Positions 15,575 to 24,602 are shown, numbered from the stretch's first letter. The stretch: DNA of 64,000 nucleotides from Bacteroidota bacterium (GCA_016715625.1 JADJZU010000005.1:1-64000); one strand, 5' to 3'. Translations and numbers: made by a program. Notes: a model not told the origin generated them from the sequence alone.

Positions 15575-16708
15575 ATGAACAGGCTTTTTAAATTTCTCGG
15601 CATCACCGCCATGGTTATGGCGGTTCTTTTTTTTATGGTCAAATTAAGAGGCGATGAACACCTTTATAAAGCGCTTTGGGCCTGTTACCTGCACGGCAAC
15701 AGCTCTGCCACCATTGACGATGCAAAATTTTTCGACACACATACGGTAGAAGCCGCCAAAGAAAAACAGGACTGGCCGACAGGTGCCGCTTACAATCAAC
15801 CGGTGCCCGAACAACTGCAAAAGGTTTTTGATGAAACCGGCACCGTTGCTTTTCTGGTCATTAAAAATGATAGCCTTATCAGCGAACATTATTGGGATAA
15901 TTATTCCGACAGCTCGCAATCGAATTCGTTTTCAATGGCCAAAAGCATGACCACCATGCTGGCGCAAATTGCTATTCAGAAAAATATTTTGACCGGCTGG
16001 CACCAGCGGGTGAACAGTATTCTGCCGCGCGTAAAAGGCCCGCATGCTGCCGAACTGGAACTGTGGCACCTGAGCACCATGAGCAGCGGGCTCGACTGGG
16101 AGGAGAGTTACCAAAACCCGTGGTCGGTAACCGCCAGGGCGTATTATGGTACCGATCTACAGGAGCTGATGTATACCCTGCCCATTAAGGATACACCGGG
16201 CAGGGCTTTTAATTACCAGAGCGGCTCCACGCAATTGCTGGCTATGTGCCTGATGCAGGCCACCGGTAAGTCGCTTTCGGAACTTGCCAGCGAGTGGCTG
16301 TGGCAACCGCTGCAAACCACACACGATGCCACCTGGCATACCGATACCAAAGGAAGCGAAATGGCGTATTGCTGTTTTAATTCCAACGCACGCGATTTTG
16401 CCCGCTTAGGCAAAATGATGCTGCACCGGGGGAACTTCAACGGCACACAGCTGCTCGATTCTGCTTTTGTGCAGCTGGCCACCACCGGTGCGCTGGCGCC
16501 TCATTACGGTTATTCGTTCTGGATTGATGAAACACAGGGCACCAAGGCATTTTTCCAATGGGGCTTTTGCGGGCAGTATATTATTACCGTGCCCGAACAT
16601 AACTTAGTGATGGTGCGGCTGGGCACTACCGATATGGTTGACCCTAATGAACAGTCGGAGTACTGCCGGGTGCTGGTGAAGGAAGTTTTGGAAATGACGA
16701 AAAAATAA
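15575..16708 (+). CDS. serine hydrolase, class C beta-lactamase/DD-peptidase family
   Basis: A 377-residue protein with an N-terminal hydrophobic helix (FLGITAMVMAVLFFMVKL), so it is exported or membrane-anchored and acts in the periplasm. Family motifs are present: the catalytic SxxK as S120-M-A-K123 (NSFSMAKSMTT), YxS as Y214-Q-S216 (NYQSGSTQ), and a C-terminal WGFCGQYI segment in place of the usual HxG-type third motif. Such proteins include penicillin-binding hydrolases, esterases and AmpC-like enzymes; resistance to beta-lactams cannot be inferred. The start at 15575 is chosen because the -7 box covers the ATG at 15569. Confidence 0.85.
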   Translation: MNRLFKFLGITAMVMAVLFFMVKLRGDEHLYKALWACYLHGNSSATIDDAKFFDTHTVEAAKEKQDWPTGAAYNQPVPEQLQKVFDETGTVAFLVIKNDSLISEHYWDNYSDSSQSNSFSMAKSMTTMLAQIAIQKNILTGWHQRVNSILPRVKGPHAAELELWHLSTMSSGLDWEESYQNPWSVTARAYYGTDLQELMYTLPIKDTPGRAFNYQSGSTQLLAMCLMQATGKSLSELASEWLWQPLQTTHDATWHTDTKGSEMAYCCFNSNARDFARLGKMMLHRGNFNGTQLLDSAFVQLATTGALAPHYGYSFWIDETQGTKAFFQWGFCGQYIITVPEHNLVMVRLGTTDMVDPNEQSEYCRVLVKEVLEMTKK

Positions 16709-16720
16709 AACGTCATTTTC

Positions 16721-16759
16721 GCCTTGGTTGGTAGTATCACCCACAGCGGCTAAAAAAAA
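16721..16759 (+). repeat. dispersed 3'-flank element, copy B
   Basis: The sequence GCCTTGGTTGGTAGTATCAC, then CCACAGCGGC and an A run, is similar to 10457-10493. It begins 13 bases after the stop of the serine hydrolase gene. Confidence 0.5.
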
Positions 16760-16812
16760 CAAGGGGGAAAGCAGAAAACCGAATAGCATAGACAAACAAA
16801 AAAAACATACCA

Positions 16813-17067
16813 ATGAAGAAATTTATGATTGATATTCTTTTACAAGGAATAGACGATGAAACAAGAGTGAAATTATTGCCGAAGGAAGTAGAAATGATAA
16901 AGGAATGGGAGGCTAACGGAACACTCTTGGCATCCTATATAAAAGGTGACACGGCCGGTATTTACCTGGTGCTGATGGCTGAAGACAAAGCAGACGCAGA
17001 CAAAAAACTTTCCACCCTGCCTTATTATCCGTATATGAAAATTGAAATAATTTCCTTGCGGTCTTAG
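16813..17067 (+). CDS. muconolactone isomerase-like small protein
   Basis: An 84-residue protein with the dimeric alpha-beta barrel look of muconolactone isomerase-like/YCII-type proteins: FMIDILLQGID at the start, then LPKEVEMIKEWEANGTLLAS and AGIYLVLMAEDKADADKKL, ending LPYYPYMKIEIISL. Many members bind small aromatic or electrophilic molecules, but most are uncharacterised and this one has no catabolic neighbours. It is convergent with the Omp28-like gene, whose stop lies 17 bases away. Confidence 0.75.
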   Translation: MKKFMIDILLQGIDDETRVKLLPKEVEMIKEWEANGTLLASYIKGDTAGIYLVLMAEDKADADKKLSTLPYYPYMKIEIISLRS

Positions 17068-17084
17068 CAAGTAGGAGAGGTCCC

Positions 17085-17942
17085 TTACTTCAACTCCACC
17101 TCTTTGCTTTGCAGCACCTGCTTGCTGTTGGCAAACTCGTGCACGTAGGCAACCACATACATGTCTTCGGGTTTCCAGCCGGCATCCAGGCTCTTTTTAA
17201 ACACCTTGCGGATCACCCGGCCGGGCTCTATAGTGGCGCTGAGCAGGTCGCCCGTTTTAGCGGTAACAAAAGCGCGGGTAATGTCTTTGTGCACATAAAA
17301 AGTGTCGATGGTGGCTCCATCCAGTTGCGGGGTTACCAGATTGCTTTCGGTAAGGGCTATGGTCAGCTTATGCTGCTCGCTGCTGGCCTGGGTGTAGTGC
17401 AGTTCGGTCACAATGGTCACCTCGCGCAGCACCGAGTCGTAGCTGCTCTCCAGCACGATATTCACGGGCACGGCCACGCTGAGCTCGTCATTCACTTTGG
17501 CATTCCATTTACTTTTATCCAGCAGTATTTTGGATTCACCGGCAAACAGTTTGCGGTTGATGCCGGCAGCGGGTTCCAGCCCTATCTGCCCCAGGTAGTC
17601 GAACAGGTCCTGCGCATCCTGCGAGCGGAAATCGAGCGGGCTGAAGGGATAAGGCGCCCCCAGCGAGTTGATGGGGTGCAGGCTCAGCGAGTTGATTCTA
17701 CCCGGGTTGGCGGCTTTAATATTGGCAATAATCACATGGCCCTGCGGGCAGTTGGGGCAGCGCACGCCTGTAAACTCCTCTATGAGCACGTTGCGCGCCT
17801 CGGGCGATTGCACCGGAGATTCCACATAGGTGGTGTCCTCAATGGCGTTTTCGTTGTTCTTTAAGTTGATGTCGGGTCCCACTTCGCGGCACGATGAGAT
17901 GCCGAGCGATAGGAGAAGCGTGAGGAAGAAGAGCTGTTTCAT
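17085..17942 (-). CDS. Omp28-related lipoprotein with CxxC motif
   Basis: A 285-residue lipoprotein (lipobox GISSC, Cys18). The Omp28 domain starts at ARNVLIEEFTGVRCPNCPQG, a thioredoxin-like 'EEFTGxxCxxCP' with C62 and C65, then HVIIANIKAANPGRINSLSL. Further on it has a beta-sandwich half with LTIALTESNLVTPQ and VVAYVHEFANSKQVLQSKEV, the usual Omp28 ending. The family lies on the outer membrane and the CxxC suggests a redox or metal role. It is 12 bases downstream of the DUF6029 gene in the same leftward unit and divergent from a TlpA thioredoxin, a recurring Bacteroidota arrangement. Confidence 0.88.
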   Translation of the reverse strand: MKQLFFLTLLLSLGISSCREVGPDINLKNNENAIEDTTYVESPVQSPEARNVLIEEFTGVRCPNCPQGHVIIANIKAANPGRINSLSLHPINSLGAPYPFSPLDFRSQDAQDLFDYLGQIGLEPAAGINRKLFAGESKILLDKSKWNAKVNDELSVAVPVNIVLESSYDSVLREVTIVTELHYTQASSEQHKLTIALTESNLVTPQLDGATIDTFYVHKDITRAFVTAKTGDLLSATIEPGRVIRKVFKKSLDAGWKPEDMYVVAYVHEFANSKQVLQSKEVELK

Positions 17943-17954
17943 GATAGATAAAGA

Positions 17955-19586
17955 CTAAAAAGTTGAATTGATTCCGATTTTAACCCCGCTGAAGGCCGGC
18001 TCCAGACGGCACACGCCACCGGTGCACACAATGCCCTCCACCTGCTTCACATAGCTGATGGAAAAACGGTTGGCCCCGATGGTGTAGCCCGCAAACACAG
18101 AGTAATAGTGATTCTTGTAAGGATTGGTATCGGGGTTGGGGTCAAAGTTCCACATGTCCGACACGGCAATGGAGAAGTGTGGCGCAAAGTTGTATTCCAG
18201 CAAACCATAAATCCACTGCCCGAACACCTTTTCTACGTGCTGATATTGCAGCTCCATCCGGATGGAATGTTTCTTGTTGATTTTGTATTTAAACTCGGCA
18301 AAGGGCGTATACACATCCACTTCGTGGTCGCCTTCTTTGCGATACAAAAACTTGTTGTAGCGCACATATTGAAAGCCCACTTCCACTTCCATATTTTTAG
18401 TGGGCTTGAATATGGCATCCACATAGGCCTCGCCAAAAAAGGCGGTGTCGCTGGGGTTATACTTTTTCATAATAAAATCGCGGATGTAGCTTCCCTGCAA
18501 CGTAAAAGTCATTTTCTTATTGGGCGAGAAGGTAGCCTCTACACCAAAAGCCAGTTCACGGTTCTCCTGCGAAGGGGCAAAATACTGCGAAGGCAGGCGC
18601 AGCGAATTCTGGCGGCCCACAGGCGGCAGAAAGGAGATAATGCCGTCAAACAAAGCTTCGGTGGGGTTGGGCGAACTGTGCAGATAAAAGTTTTCGGTGC
18701 GCTTAAACTGGAGGGTAAGCCCAAAGCCTTTCTGCGAATAGTTCAGCGTGCTGAACACACAGTTACCGGCCGAGTTGATTAAGGTGTCTTTGGCATCGCG
18801 TATCTGGTCTTTCTTAATGGCTTCGCTGGTTTTGTAAGCGCCTTCCACATACCAGGTTACATTGCCCACGGTCAGTGTATTATAAATGGTAGCGGCATAG
18901 GTGTTGAACTTAGGCACAAAGCGACCCAGCGTGTCGTAGCTTTCAATAGTAGCCACCACCGATTCCATGCTTTCTTTATCCATGCTCCGGTTCAGGAAGC
19001 CCACGCCCGGCACCAGGGTTACTTTGTCTTTGATATTGAAATTGCCTTCCACGTTAGCACCCACTATAATCGGTTTGCGCACGCTGAACTTCAGCTTTTG
19101 AACGCCCGCAAAGGCCTTCACCTTCACCATATCTTTTACATTGTATTCCACCCTTGCGCCCAGTAATGCATTATCAATACCTAAAGCACGTTCTTCATAC
19201 GTTCTGAATATAATGCCGGTCCCTATCTGGTCGTAGATATAGCCCCCCGTAATGGTTAAGTCTTTCACTTTCTTTTTTACGAAGAAGTTTCCCAGCCCCA
19301 CAGCCGTGTAAGGCGTAGTAGGCACGCGTAAAATGGAATTGTAAAACAAATCGAGGCGCACGCCCAGGTCTAATCCATATTTATCGTTGTTGTAGTTGAG
19401 GTTAAACCAGGCATCGGTGCCCACTTTCAGATTATCGTAGTGCGGCAAGTTGGCGGCACCTATTTTTTCGTCCCGGATAAAGAAATTGGTATTGGATTGA
19501 AAGGAGCCGGTAAAGTATCCCCATTGCGCGCTGACGTCCGATAAAAACAAGCCGAGGAAGGTAAAAAGAAGGTAGAATTTCTTCAT
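17955..19586 (-). CDS. DUF6029 outer-membrane beta-barrel protein
   Basis: A 543-residue protein with a signal peptide (MKKFYLLFTFLGLFLSDVSA) followed by alternating amphipathic strands typical of an outer-membrane barrel (WGYFTGSFQSNTNFFIRDE, MEVEVGFQYVRYNKFLYRKE, HSIRMELQYQHVEKVFGQ), with aromatic residues at strand ends. The segment ITGGYIYDQIGTGIIFRTYE and the ending RFSISYVKQVEGIVCTGGVC match the DUF6029 family as remembered. The last 16 residues hold two Cys and a terminal Phe, the usual barrel signal. It is the first gene of a leftward operon with the Omp28 lipoprotein and divergent from tlpA-like 19740. Confidence 0.85.
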   Translation of the reverse strand: MKKFYLLFTFLGLFLSDVSAQWGYFTGSFQSNTNFFIRDEKIGAANLPHYDNLKVGTDAWFNLNYNNDKYGLDLGVRLDLFYNSILRVPTTPYTAVGLGNFFVKKKVKDLTITGGYIYDQIGTGIIFRTYEERALGIDNALLGARVEYNVKDMVKVKAFAGVQKLKFSVRKPIIVGANVEGNFNIKDKVTLVPGVGFLNRSMDKESMESVVATIESYDTLGRFVPKFNTYAATIYNTLTVGNVTWYVEGAYKTSEAIKKDQIRDAKDTLINSAGNCVFSTLNYSQKGFGLTLQFKRTENFYLHSSPNPTEALFDGIISFLPPVGRQNSLRLPSQYFAPSQENRELAFGVEATFSPNKKMTFTLQGSYIRDFIMKKYNPSDTAFFGEAYVDAIFKPTKNMEVEVGFQYVRYNKFLYRKEGDHEVDVYTPFAEFKYKINKKHSIRMELQYQHVEKVFGQWIYGLLEYNFAPHFSIAVSDMWNFDPNPDTNPYKNHYYSVFAGYTIGANRFSISYVKQVEGIVCTGGVCRLEPAFSGVKIGINSTF

Positions 19587-19608
19587 TAACTATAATTATG
19601 ATATAGGG

Positions 19609-19639
19609 TAAAAGTATTCGAATTGAGAGTGGAACAAAA
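19609..19639 (-). promoter_or_regulatory. promoter for the DUF6029-Omp28 operon
   Basis: On the minus strand TTTTG (19635-19639) is followed after 18 bases by TACTTTTA (19609-19616), a match to TTTG/TAnnTTTG with normal spacing. The start codon lies 23 bases downstream. Confidence 0.6.
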
Positions 19640-19739
19640 TTTTTTTTCGAGCGGTAAATATCATCATCGTTTTTTACATTCGGCTTTCTATTAATCATTT
19701 GGCACACACCTTGCTTTATCATCCTCTAAAAAATAAACT

Positions 19740-20264
19740 ATGAAAAGAACCTTTGTCAGTGTTGTATCTGTCTTATTGTTTTCCCTGTCGCAGGCGCAGG
19801 AATCCAAAACCCTTCAGGAAAAAATATTAGGAGAAAAAACACTTCCTGCTGTGGTGTTGTCCGACATGGATGGCAAAAAAGTGAATGTGGCCGATTTGAG
19901 CAAGGATGGTAAAATTACGGTGCTCAGTTTTTGGGCTACCTGGTGTGTGCCCTGCAAAAAAGAGCTCAGCAACCTGGCCGAGTTGTATGAAGAATGGCAG
20001 AAGAAATACAATGTGCAGATTGTAGCTGTTTCTATTGACGATAGCCGCAGTACTACCAAAGTAAAACCATACATCAGCGGACAAGGTTGGGATTATCAGG
20101 TATTGTTAGATGTAAACCAGGACCTGAAACGCGACCTGGCAATACAAAACGTGCCGTTTACGGTGTTGGTGAATAGTAATGGCAAGATAGTATACACCCA
20201 TTCCGGGTACGTGGATGGCGATGAATATGTGCTGGAAGAAGAGATTCAGAAGTTGAAGAAATAG
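19740..20264 (+). CDS. TlpA-family secreted thioredoxin
   Basis: A 174-residue protein with a signal peptide (MKRTFVSVVSVLLFSLSQAQ) and one thioredoxin domain of the TlpA/AhpC-TSA type. The active site is WCVPC (C69, C72) in VLSFWATWCVPCKKELSNLA. The cis-Pro loop is NVPFTVLVNSNGKIVYTHSG. It should keep or reduce thiols in the periplasm. Divergent from the DUF6029-Omp28 pair, whose lipoprotein carries a CxxC, so it may be the partner that reduces it; this is inference from context. A clear terminator follows. Confidence 0.92.
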   Translation: MKRTFVSVVSVLLFSLSQAQESKTLQEKILGEKTLPAVVLSDMDGKKVNVADLSKDGKITVLSFWATWCVPCKKELSNLAELYEEWQKKYNVQIVAVSIDDSRSTTKVKPYISGQGWDYQVLLDVNQDLKRDLAIQNVPFTVLVNSNGKIVYTHSGYVDGDEYVLEEEIQKLKK

Positions 20265-20284
20265 CCAAGGCCTGACGAAAAATA

Positions 20285-20313
20285 AAAACGCCCCGGTTTT
20301 CGGGGCGTTTTTT
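20285..20313 (+). terminator. rho-independent terminator after the TlpA-like gene
   Basis: AAAACGCCCCG-GTTTT-CGGGGCGTTTTTT: a seven-pair G/C stem and a run of six Ts, 21 bases after the stop codon. Confidence 0.9.
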
Positions 20314-20332
20314 ATTAGCAGAAGCTGGTTTT

Positions 20333-21049
20333 TTACTCGGATTTTGTGATGGTAGAACTGGCAATCATTTTGCCGGCAGCGTCTACTGCTTTTAAGATAT
20401 AGGTGCCGGGTGCTGCTTGTGGCATAGCTATTTCAAAGGCACCGGCATTCGAATTTTTTACCTCTGCCGGAACCAGGGCACCTTTCAGGTCATATATACT
20501 AAGCGAAACATTGCCTGAGTTTTCTAAACCGGAAACGGTAAAAGAAGACTGAAACGGACTCGGATATACTTTCATGGCAGCATTGCTCACGGTGGCAATA
20601 CCGTTCGGGCAATTGGCCGTCAAATCGGTGGAGTAATGCAAAACAACAGCCGTGTTGGCGCTGTCACCGGTTACATAAATCACCACATCCGACCATCCGC
20701 TGCCGCCAATGCAATAGGGGGCAAACTGCATTTTCATATCCATCGTGTCGCCCGGGCTCACTGCCAGAGATTCGTAAGGGCCTGCGTTAATGAGGAGGTC
20801 GTAACAGTTATTGTTGTCGCAGATAGCAACTCCCCAACCGTTCGGTGCCTGATAGTTTTTCAGTTCCCATGTATAGGTCACATTATTGTTTCCGGTGTTG
20901 ATGACATAAATGTGTATGTCTGCCGTGGCAAACTCATCGGTTTGCGTAATGTTTTCGTGCAGCGAATCGTTGGGCGTGGTGACAACCAACTGGGCTTGCG
21001 TTAAAAAGGAACCGGCCAACAGGAACAGAACGAAGATGCTTTTCTTCAT
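20333..21049 (-). CDS. secreted protein with T9SS type A sorting tail
   Basis: The start at 21049 gives a signal peptide (MKKSIFVLFLLAGSFLTQAQ). An upstream in-frame start at 21085 would place 12 residues before it. Residues about 20-155 form an Ig-like sandwich (ATADIHIYVINTGNNNVTYT, DTMDMKMQFAPYCIGGSGW). The last 75 residues are a T9SS type A domain: AAMKVYPSPFQSSFTVSGLE, LSIYDLKGALVPAEV and PGTYILKAVDAAGKMIAS. The protein should be translocated by the type IX system and attached to the surface. No catalytic motif is present. Confidence 0.85.
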   Translation of the reverse strand: MKKSIFVLFLLAGSFLTQAQLVVTTPNDSLHENITQTDEFATADIHIYVINTGNNNVTYTWELKNYQAPNGWGVAICDNNNCYDLLINAGPYESLAVSPGDTMDMKMQFAPYCIGGSGWSDVVIYVTGDSANTAVVLHYSTDLTANCPNGIATVSNAAMKVYPSPFQSSFTVSGLENSGNVSLSIYDLKGALVPAEVKNSNAGAFEIAMPQAAPGTYILKAVDAAGKMIASSTITKSE

Positions 21050-21206
21050 GAAATGAGATTTTTTGATTGAGGTAAAGATTATCATCGGCTAATTTACTTA
21101 TGTAGCGGTGTTCAGCAAATTTTTTCATTGCTACTACTTTTTCAGGAAAATAATACATTAGCAATGGCTTCCGTCTTTTTATTCATTAATCAATCTTTAA
21201 TTAGTC

Positions 21207-23165
21207 ATGAAAAAATTTACAATGACGTCCTTGATGGTAACTGCGTTCACCATCGGGCTTTTTGCGCAAGCAACTATTTATACGCAGAATTTCTCTTCTA
21301 CCTCCCTGCCGTCCGGGTGGCAAAATGTGGATGAAACCGGCAACGGAGCAGGAACATGGACCAGAAAAACTTCTGCCCACGGATTTGCTTCTACTTCAGC
21401 CGCAAACGGTTTCTATATTTTCGATTCAGATTTGTTGGGGAACGATAGCAAACCGGAAAATGCCAGTTTAATATCAGCCGCCATCAACTGTTCTGCCAAT
21501 TCACACGTAGCGCTTCAGTTCGAGCATTATTTTCAGCAGTTTCAAAGTAGCTCAGGAACAGTATTTGTGAGCACCGACAATTCCAACTGGACACAGATAT
21601 ACCAGGCCAACAGCACCAGTCCGAATCCGGAAACTGTAACGCTGAATCTTACTCCTTATGCCGCTAACCAGGCAACCGTTTACCTGAAGTTTAACTACTC
21701 CGGCAACTACGATTACTGGTGGGCGATAGATGATATTAAATTGTTTGAGCCGGCTGCATTGGATATTGCTGTTACCGCCTTAGACGTTCCTAAATATGCT
21801 TCTTTGAGCAATGAGTTTGTAAGCGGTGTAGTTACCAACAAAGGATACAACACCATCAACAGTTTCGATTTGACCTACACGGTGAATGGTGGAGCTCAGG
21901 TTTCACAAAGTTTCCAGGGCTTAAACATCGGAGCGTTTGAAACATATTCCTTCCAGTTTACTCAGCCCGTTCAAATGCAAACACCTCAATTGTATGCATT
22001 AAACGTAACTGCCATAGGTCCTAACGGGAATACTGATGCCGATCCGTCTAACAACGTGAAAGACGGAGAAATTAACGCACTCTCTGCCATTGCCGATAAA
22101 AACGTATTGTTCGAAGAGTTTACTACCACTCCTTGCGGCTATTGCCCGGATGGTCACTTGGTTTCAAAAGATATGGAGGACCAATACAGCTACTATATTC
22201 CCGTAAACCTTCACGCAGGGTTTGGAACAGATGGTATGACCAATGCCGATGCTACTGCCATTGCCAATGCTTTTGCCGATGGTGCGCCTACCGCTTGCGT
22301 GGACAGAATTTTGTATGATGGTCAGGAGCGAGTAGCTATTAGCCGCAACATTTGGGAAGATAAGGTGGTGGAAAGACACACCCAGTTGTCACCGGCCACT
22401 ATTGCCGCTACCAGCAGCTATAACAGCAACACCCGCGAAGTAACCGTGAACTTAACCGCGAAGTTTTTTGGTGCTATTACCGGAAACTTCAGAGTGAATG
22501 CATACCTGGTGGAAGATAGCGTAACCGGCACCGGTTCAGGCTACAACCAGACTAACTATTACAACACCACTGCCGGCCACCCGATGAACGGATTGGGAAA
22601 TCCAATTGTAGGTTATGTGCATCGCCATGTGGTGCGCAAAGCACTGGGTGGCTCATGGGGTTCCACCGGTGTAATTCCGGCTACCACAGCAGACCAAACC
22701 GAATACACTAAAACACTTACTTACACGATTCCGGCCGGTAACAATGCCGACCGTTGCAAGATTGTAGCCTTCATTCACGAATACAATGCTTCTCCTTCTA
22801 CCGGTAAAAATGAAGTATTGAATGCAGTGGCTTTGCCATTGGATGGTTCTGCTTCACAAAACGCAACACCGGCTGTTTACAGCACCATTGCTGAAAACAG
22901 TTCTGTTAACAAGTTTGCATTGTATCCGAATCCGGTAAGCAATCTGCTGAACATCGATTTGAATGTAAACAGCGACACCAAGTTAAGTTTTGATGTAACC
23001 AACATTTTGGGTCAGCAGGTATATAGCCTTCAACCGGCCAATTTCGAGAATGGCAATACTAAATTGCAGATCAGCACGGCTAATTTTGACAATGGCGTTT
23101 ACTTCATTTCTGTAAAAGAAAACGGTAGCGTATTGAGCACTTCAAAATTTGTTGTAAGCAAGTAA
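21207..23165 (+). CDS. large Omp28-domain protein with T9SS type A tail
   Basis: A 652-residue protein with four parts after its signal peptide (MKKFTMTSLMVTAFTIGLFA). Residues 22-185 are a jelly-roll/MAM-like domain (YTQNFSSTSLPSGWQNVDET ... DYWWAIDDIKLFEP). Residues 190-290 are CARDB-like (DIAVTALDVPKYASLSNEFV). Residues 295-560 are an Omp28 domain with VLFEEFTTTPCGYCPDGHLV, the CxxC being C310-G-Y-C313, and a late FIHEYNASPSTGKNEVLNAV. The C-terminal 75 residues are a type A sorting domain (FALYPNPVSNLLNIDLNVNS, GVYFISVKENGSVLSTSKF). Its CxxC domain resembles that of the lipoprotein at 17085. It is probably surface-exposed. Confidence 0.9.
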   Translation: MKKFTMTSLMVTAFTIGLFAQATIYTQNFSSTSLPSGWQNVDETGNGAGTWTRKTSAHGFASTSAANGFYIFDSDLLGNDSKPENASLISAAINCSANSHVALQFEHYFQQFQSSSGTVFVSTDNSNWTQIYQANSTSPNPETVTLNLTPYAANQATVYLKFNYSGNYDYWWAIDDIKLFEPAALDIAVTALDVPKYASLSNEFVSGVVTNKGYNTINSFDLTYTVNGGAQVSQSFQGLNIGAFETYSFQFTQPVQMQTPQLYALNVTAIGPNGNTDADPSNNVKDGEINALSAIADKNVLFEEFTTTPCGYCPDGHLVSKDMEDQYSYYIPVNLHAGFGTDGMTNADATAIANAFADGAPTACVDRILYDGQERVAISRNIWEDKVVERHTQLSPATIAATSSYNSNTREVTVNLTAKFFGAITGNFRVNAYLVEDSVTGTGSGYNQTNYYNTTAGHPMNGLGNPIVGYVHRHVVRKALGGSWGSTGVIPATTADQTEYTKTLTYTIPAGNNADRCKIVAFIHEYNASPSTGKNEVLNAVALPLDGSASQNATPAVYSTIAENSSVNKFALYPNPVSNLLNIDLNVNSDTKLSFDVTNILGQQVYSLQPANFENGNTKLQISTANFDNGVYFISVKENGSVLSTSKFVVSK

Positions 23166-23182
23166 GTTTAGCTCCGTTATTG

Positions 23183-23223
23183 ATAAACAGCGATGCCACC
23201 CAAGGGGTGGCATCGCTGTTTAT
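23183..23223 (+). terminator. strong hairpin terminator
   Basis: A perfect stem of about 19 pairs (ATAAACAGCGATGCCACCC with its complement) around a 3-base loop, 17 bases after the stop at 23165. The A run on the left and T run on the right would make it work in both directions. Confidence 0.85.
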
Positions 23224-23264
23224 ATTTGAAAAATTATCTTGCGCTTTCCTAAAACAAACCACAC

Positions 23265-24596
23265 ATGAATAGATGGCTACCCCTACTCTTTGTCTGCATC
23301 ACAGCGCAGATATTTGCACAAACCTTCAATAGCCCCGAGAGCGTAGAATATGATGCCGCACGTGATAGATACATTGTATCCAATACCGGAGGCAATAATC
23401 TGCTTGCGGTAGTGCCGGGCAATGCGCCCACTCTTTTTAAATCGGGCGTCACTGCTCCTTATGGTATGGTCATCCTGGGCGATACTGTTTTTGTATGCGC
23501 ACAAAGTGGATACATAAAAGCCTATGATTTAACCACCGGCAATATGCTCAGCAATATCAATCTGGGGGGCACTTTTCTGAACGGCATCTGCACCGATTTT
23601 GCCGGCAATCTTTATGCGACAGATTTTTCGGCCAAGAAAATTTACCGCTATGATATTGCTACGCAGCAGTTCAATGTATTTGTAAATAATATGGCCAAGA
23701 CTCCCAACGGTATTGTGTACGACCCTTTCCACAACCGATTGGTGGTAGCTACCTGGGGAGCTAATGCTGCTGTGTTGAGCGTTAATATGTCGGATTCTTC
23801 GGTTACCACTTTAGTGGGCACCTCCCTCAGTAATATTGATGGTATATCAATAGATGAGGATGGTAATTTCTATCTGGCGGAATGGGGAACAGATGATATT
23901 TACTTTCTGGATTCCGCCTTCTCCACTGCGCCTATTGCCGTAGTGAATGGAAGTGCCACCAACCCGGCCGATATTCATTACAACGTTTTGCGCGATACGC
24001 TGGCAGTGCCCAATACATCCACGAATACCATTACCTTTCATCCCTTCCCCCGCCCGCAATTGCAGGATGATACTTTATCGCTGTGCACTGATTCTGTAAA
24101 AGTGATCTGCGTGCTGGATAATGATGCGCTATCCTCAGGAACGATGGCTATACAGAGTTTCACCTTTGCACAGTTGGGCAACGCGGTTCAAAGCAATGAA
24201 TGCATAGAATACACCGCGCTGCAAGCAGGCCAGGACACCATTTATTGTAAGGTGTGCACCAATGCATTGCCTTCTTTTTGCAAAACCAGTGCCTTGGTAG
24301 TTACCAATACTTTTTGCGGAGATACCACCACGCCTTCATCTATAGATAAGCCTGAAAATGCGTTTGCGGATGCAAAATTACTCCCGAGCGGCACTGAGTT
24401 GGTTATCTATACCGGCAATAGCATTGTAGGGGAAGTTAGCGGTTCATTGATGGATGTTTCGGGGCGAGTAGTAAGTGTGGCGGCAACCAACGATGCAGAG
24501 CTGCATTTGCCTATCAACGGTTTACTGCCCGGTATTTATTTTGCTACGCTCCGTGCAGGACAGGCACGAACTACCTATAAGGTTTTTATCCGGTAG
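23265..24596 (+). CDS. secreted beta-propeller (NHL/SMP-30-like) protein with T9SS tail
   Basis: A 443-residue protein with a signal peptide (MNRWLPLLFVCITAQIFAQ). Residues 20-265 carry propeller-type repeats: FNSPESVEYDAARDRYIVSN, then LNGICTDFAGNLYATDFSAK, TPNGIVYDPFHNRLVVATWG and IDGISIDEDGNFYLAEWGTD. A Cys-rich linker follows (YCKVCTNALPSFCKTS), then a short, rather divergent T9SS type A tail (MDVSGRVVSVAATNDAELHL, LPGIYFATLRAGQARTTYKV). A TATATTTG box at 23221 may drive it. Its enzymatic activity, if any, is unknown. Confidence 0.82.
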   Translation: MNRWLPLLFVCITAQIFAQTFNSPESVEYDAARDRYIVSNTGGNNLLAVVPGNAPTLFKSGVTAPYGMVILGDTVFVCAQSGYIKAYDLTTGNMLSNINLGGTFLNGICTDFAGNLYATDFSAKKIYRYDIATQQFNVFVNNMAKTPNGIVYDPFHNRLVVATWGANAAVLSVNMSDSSVTTLVGTSLSNIDGISIDEDGNFYLAEWGTDDIYFLDSAFSTAPIAVVNGSATNPADIHYNVLRDTLAVPNTSTNTITFHPFPRPQLQDDTLSLCTDSVKVICVLDNDALSSGTMAIQSFTFAQLGNAVQSNECIEYTALQAGQDTIYCKVCTNALPSFCKTSALVVTNTFCGDTTTPSSIDKPENAFADAKLLPSGTELVIYTGNSIVGEVSGSLMDVSGRVVSVAATNDAELHLPINGLLPGIYFATLRAGQARTTYKVFIR

Positions 24597-24602
24597 CGGC
24601 AT

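Noticed and set aside
17109..17864. 251-residue frame antisense to the Omp28 lipoprotein gene
   Set aside because: A shadow of a well-supported gene, rich in His/Gly/Val as expected from reversed codons, with no start context.
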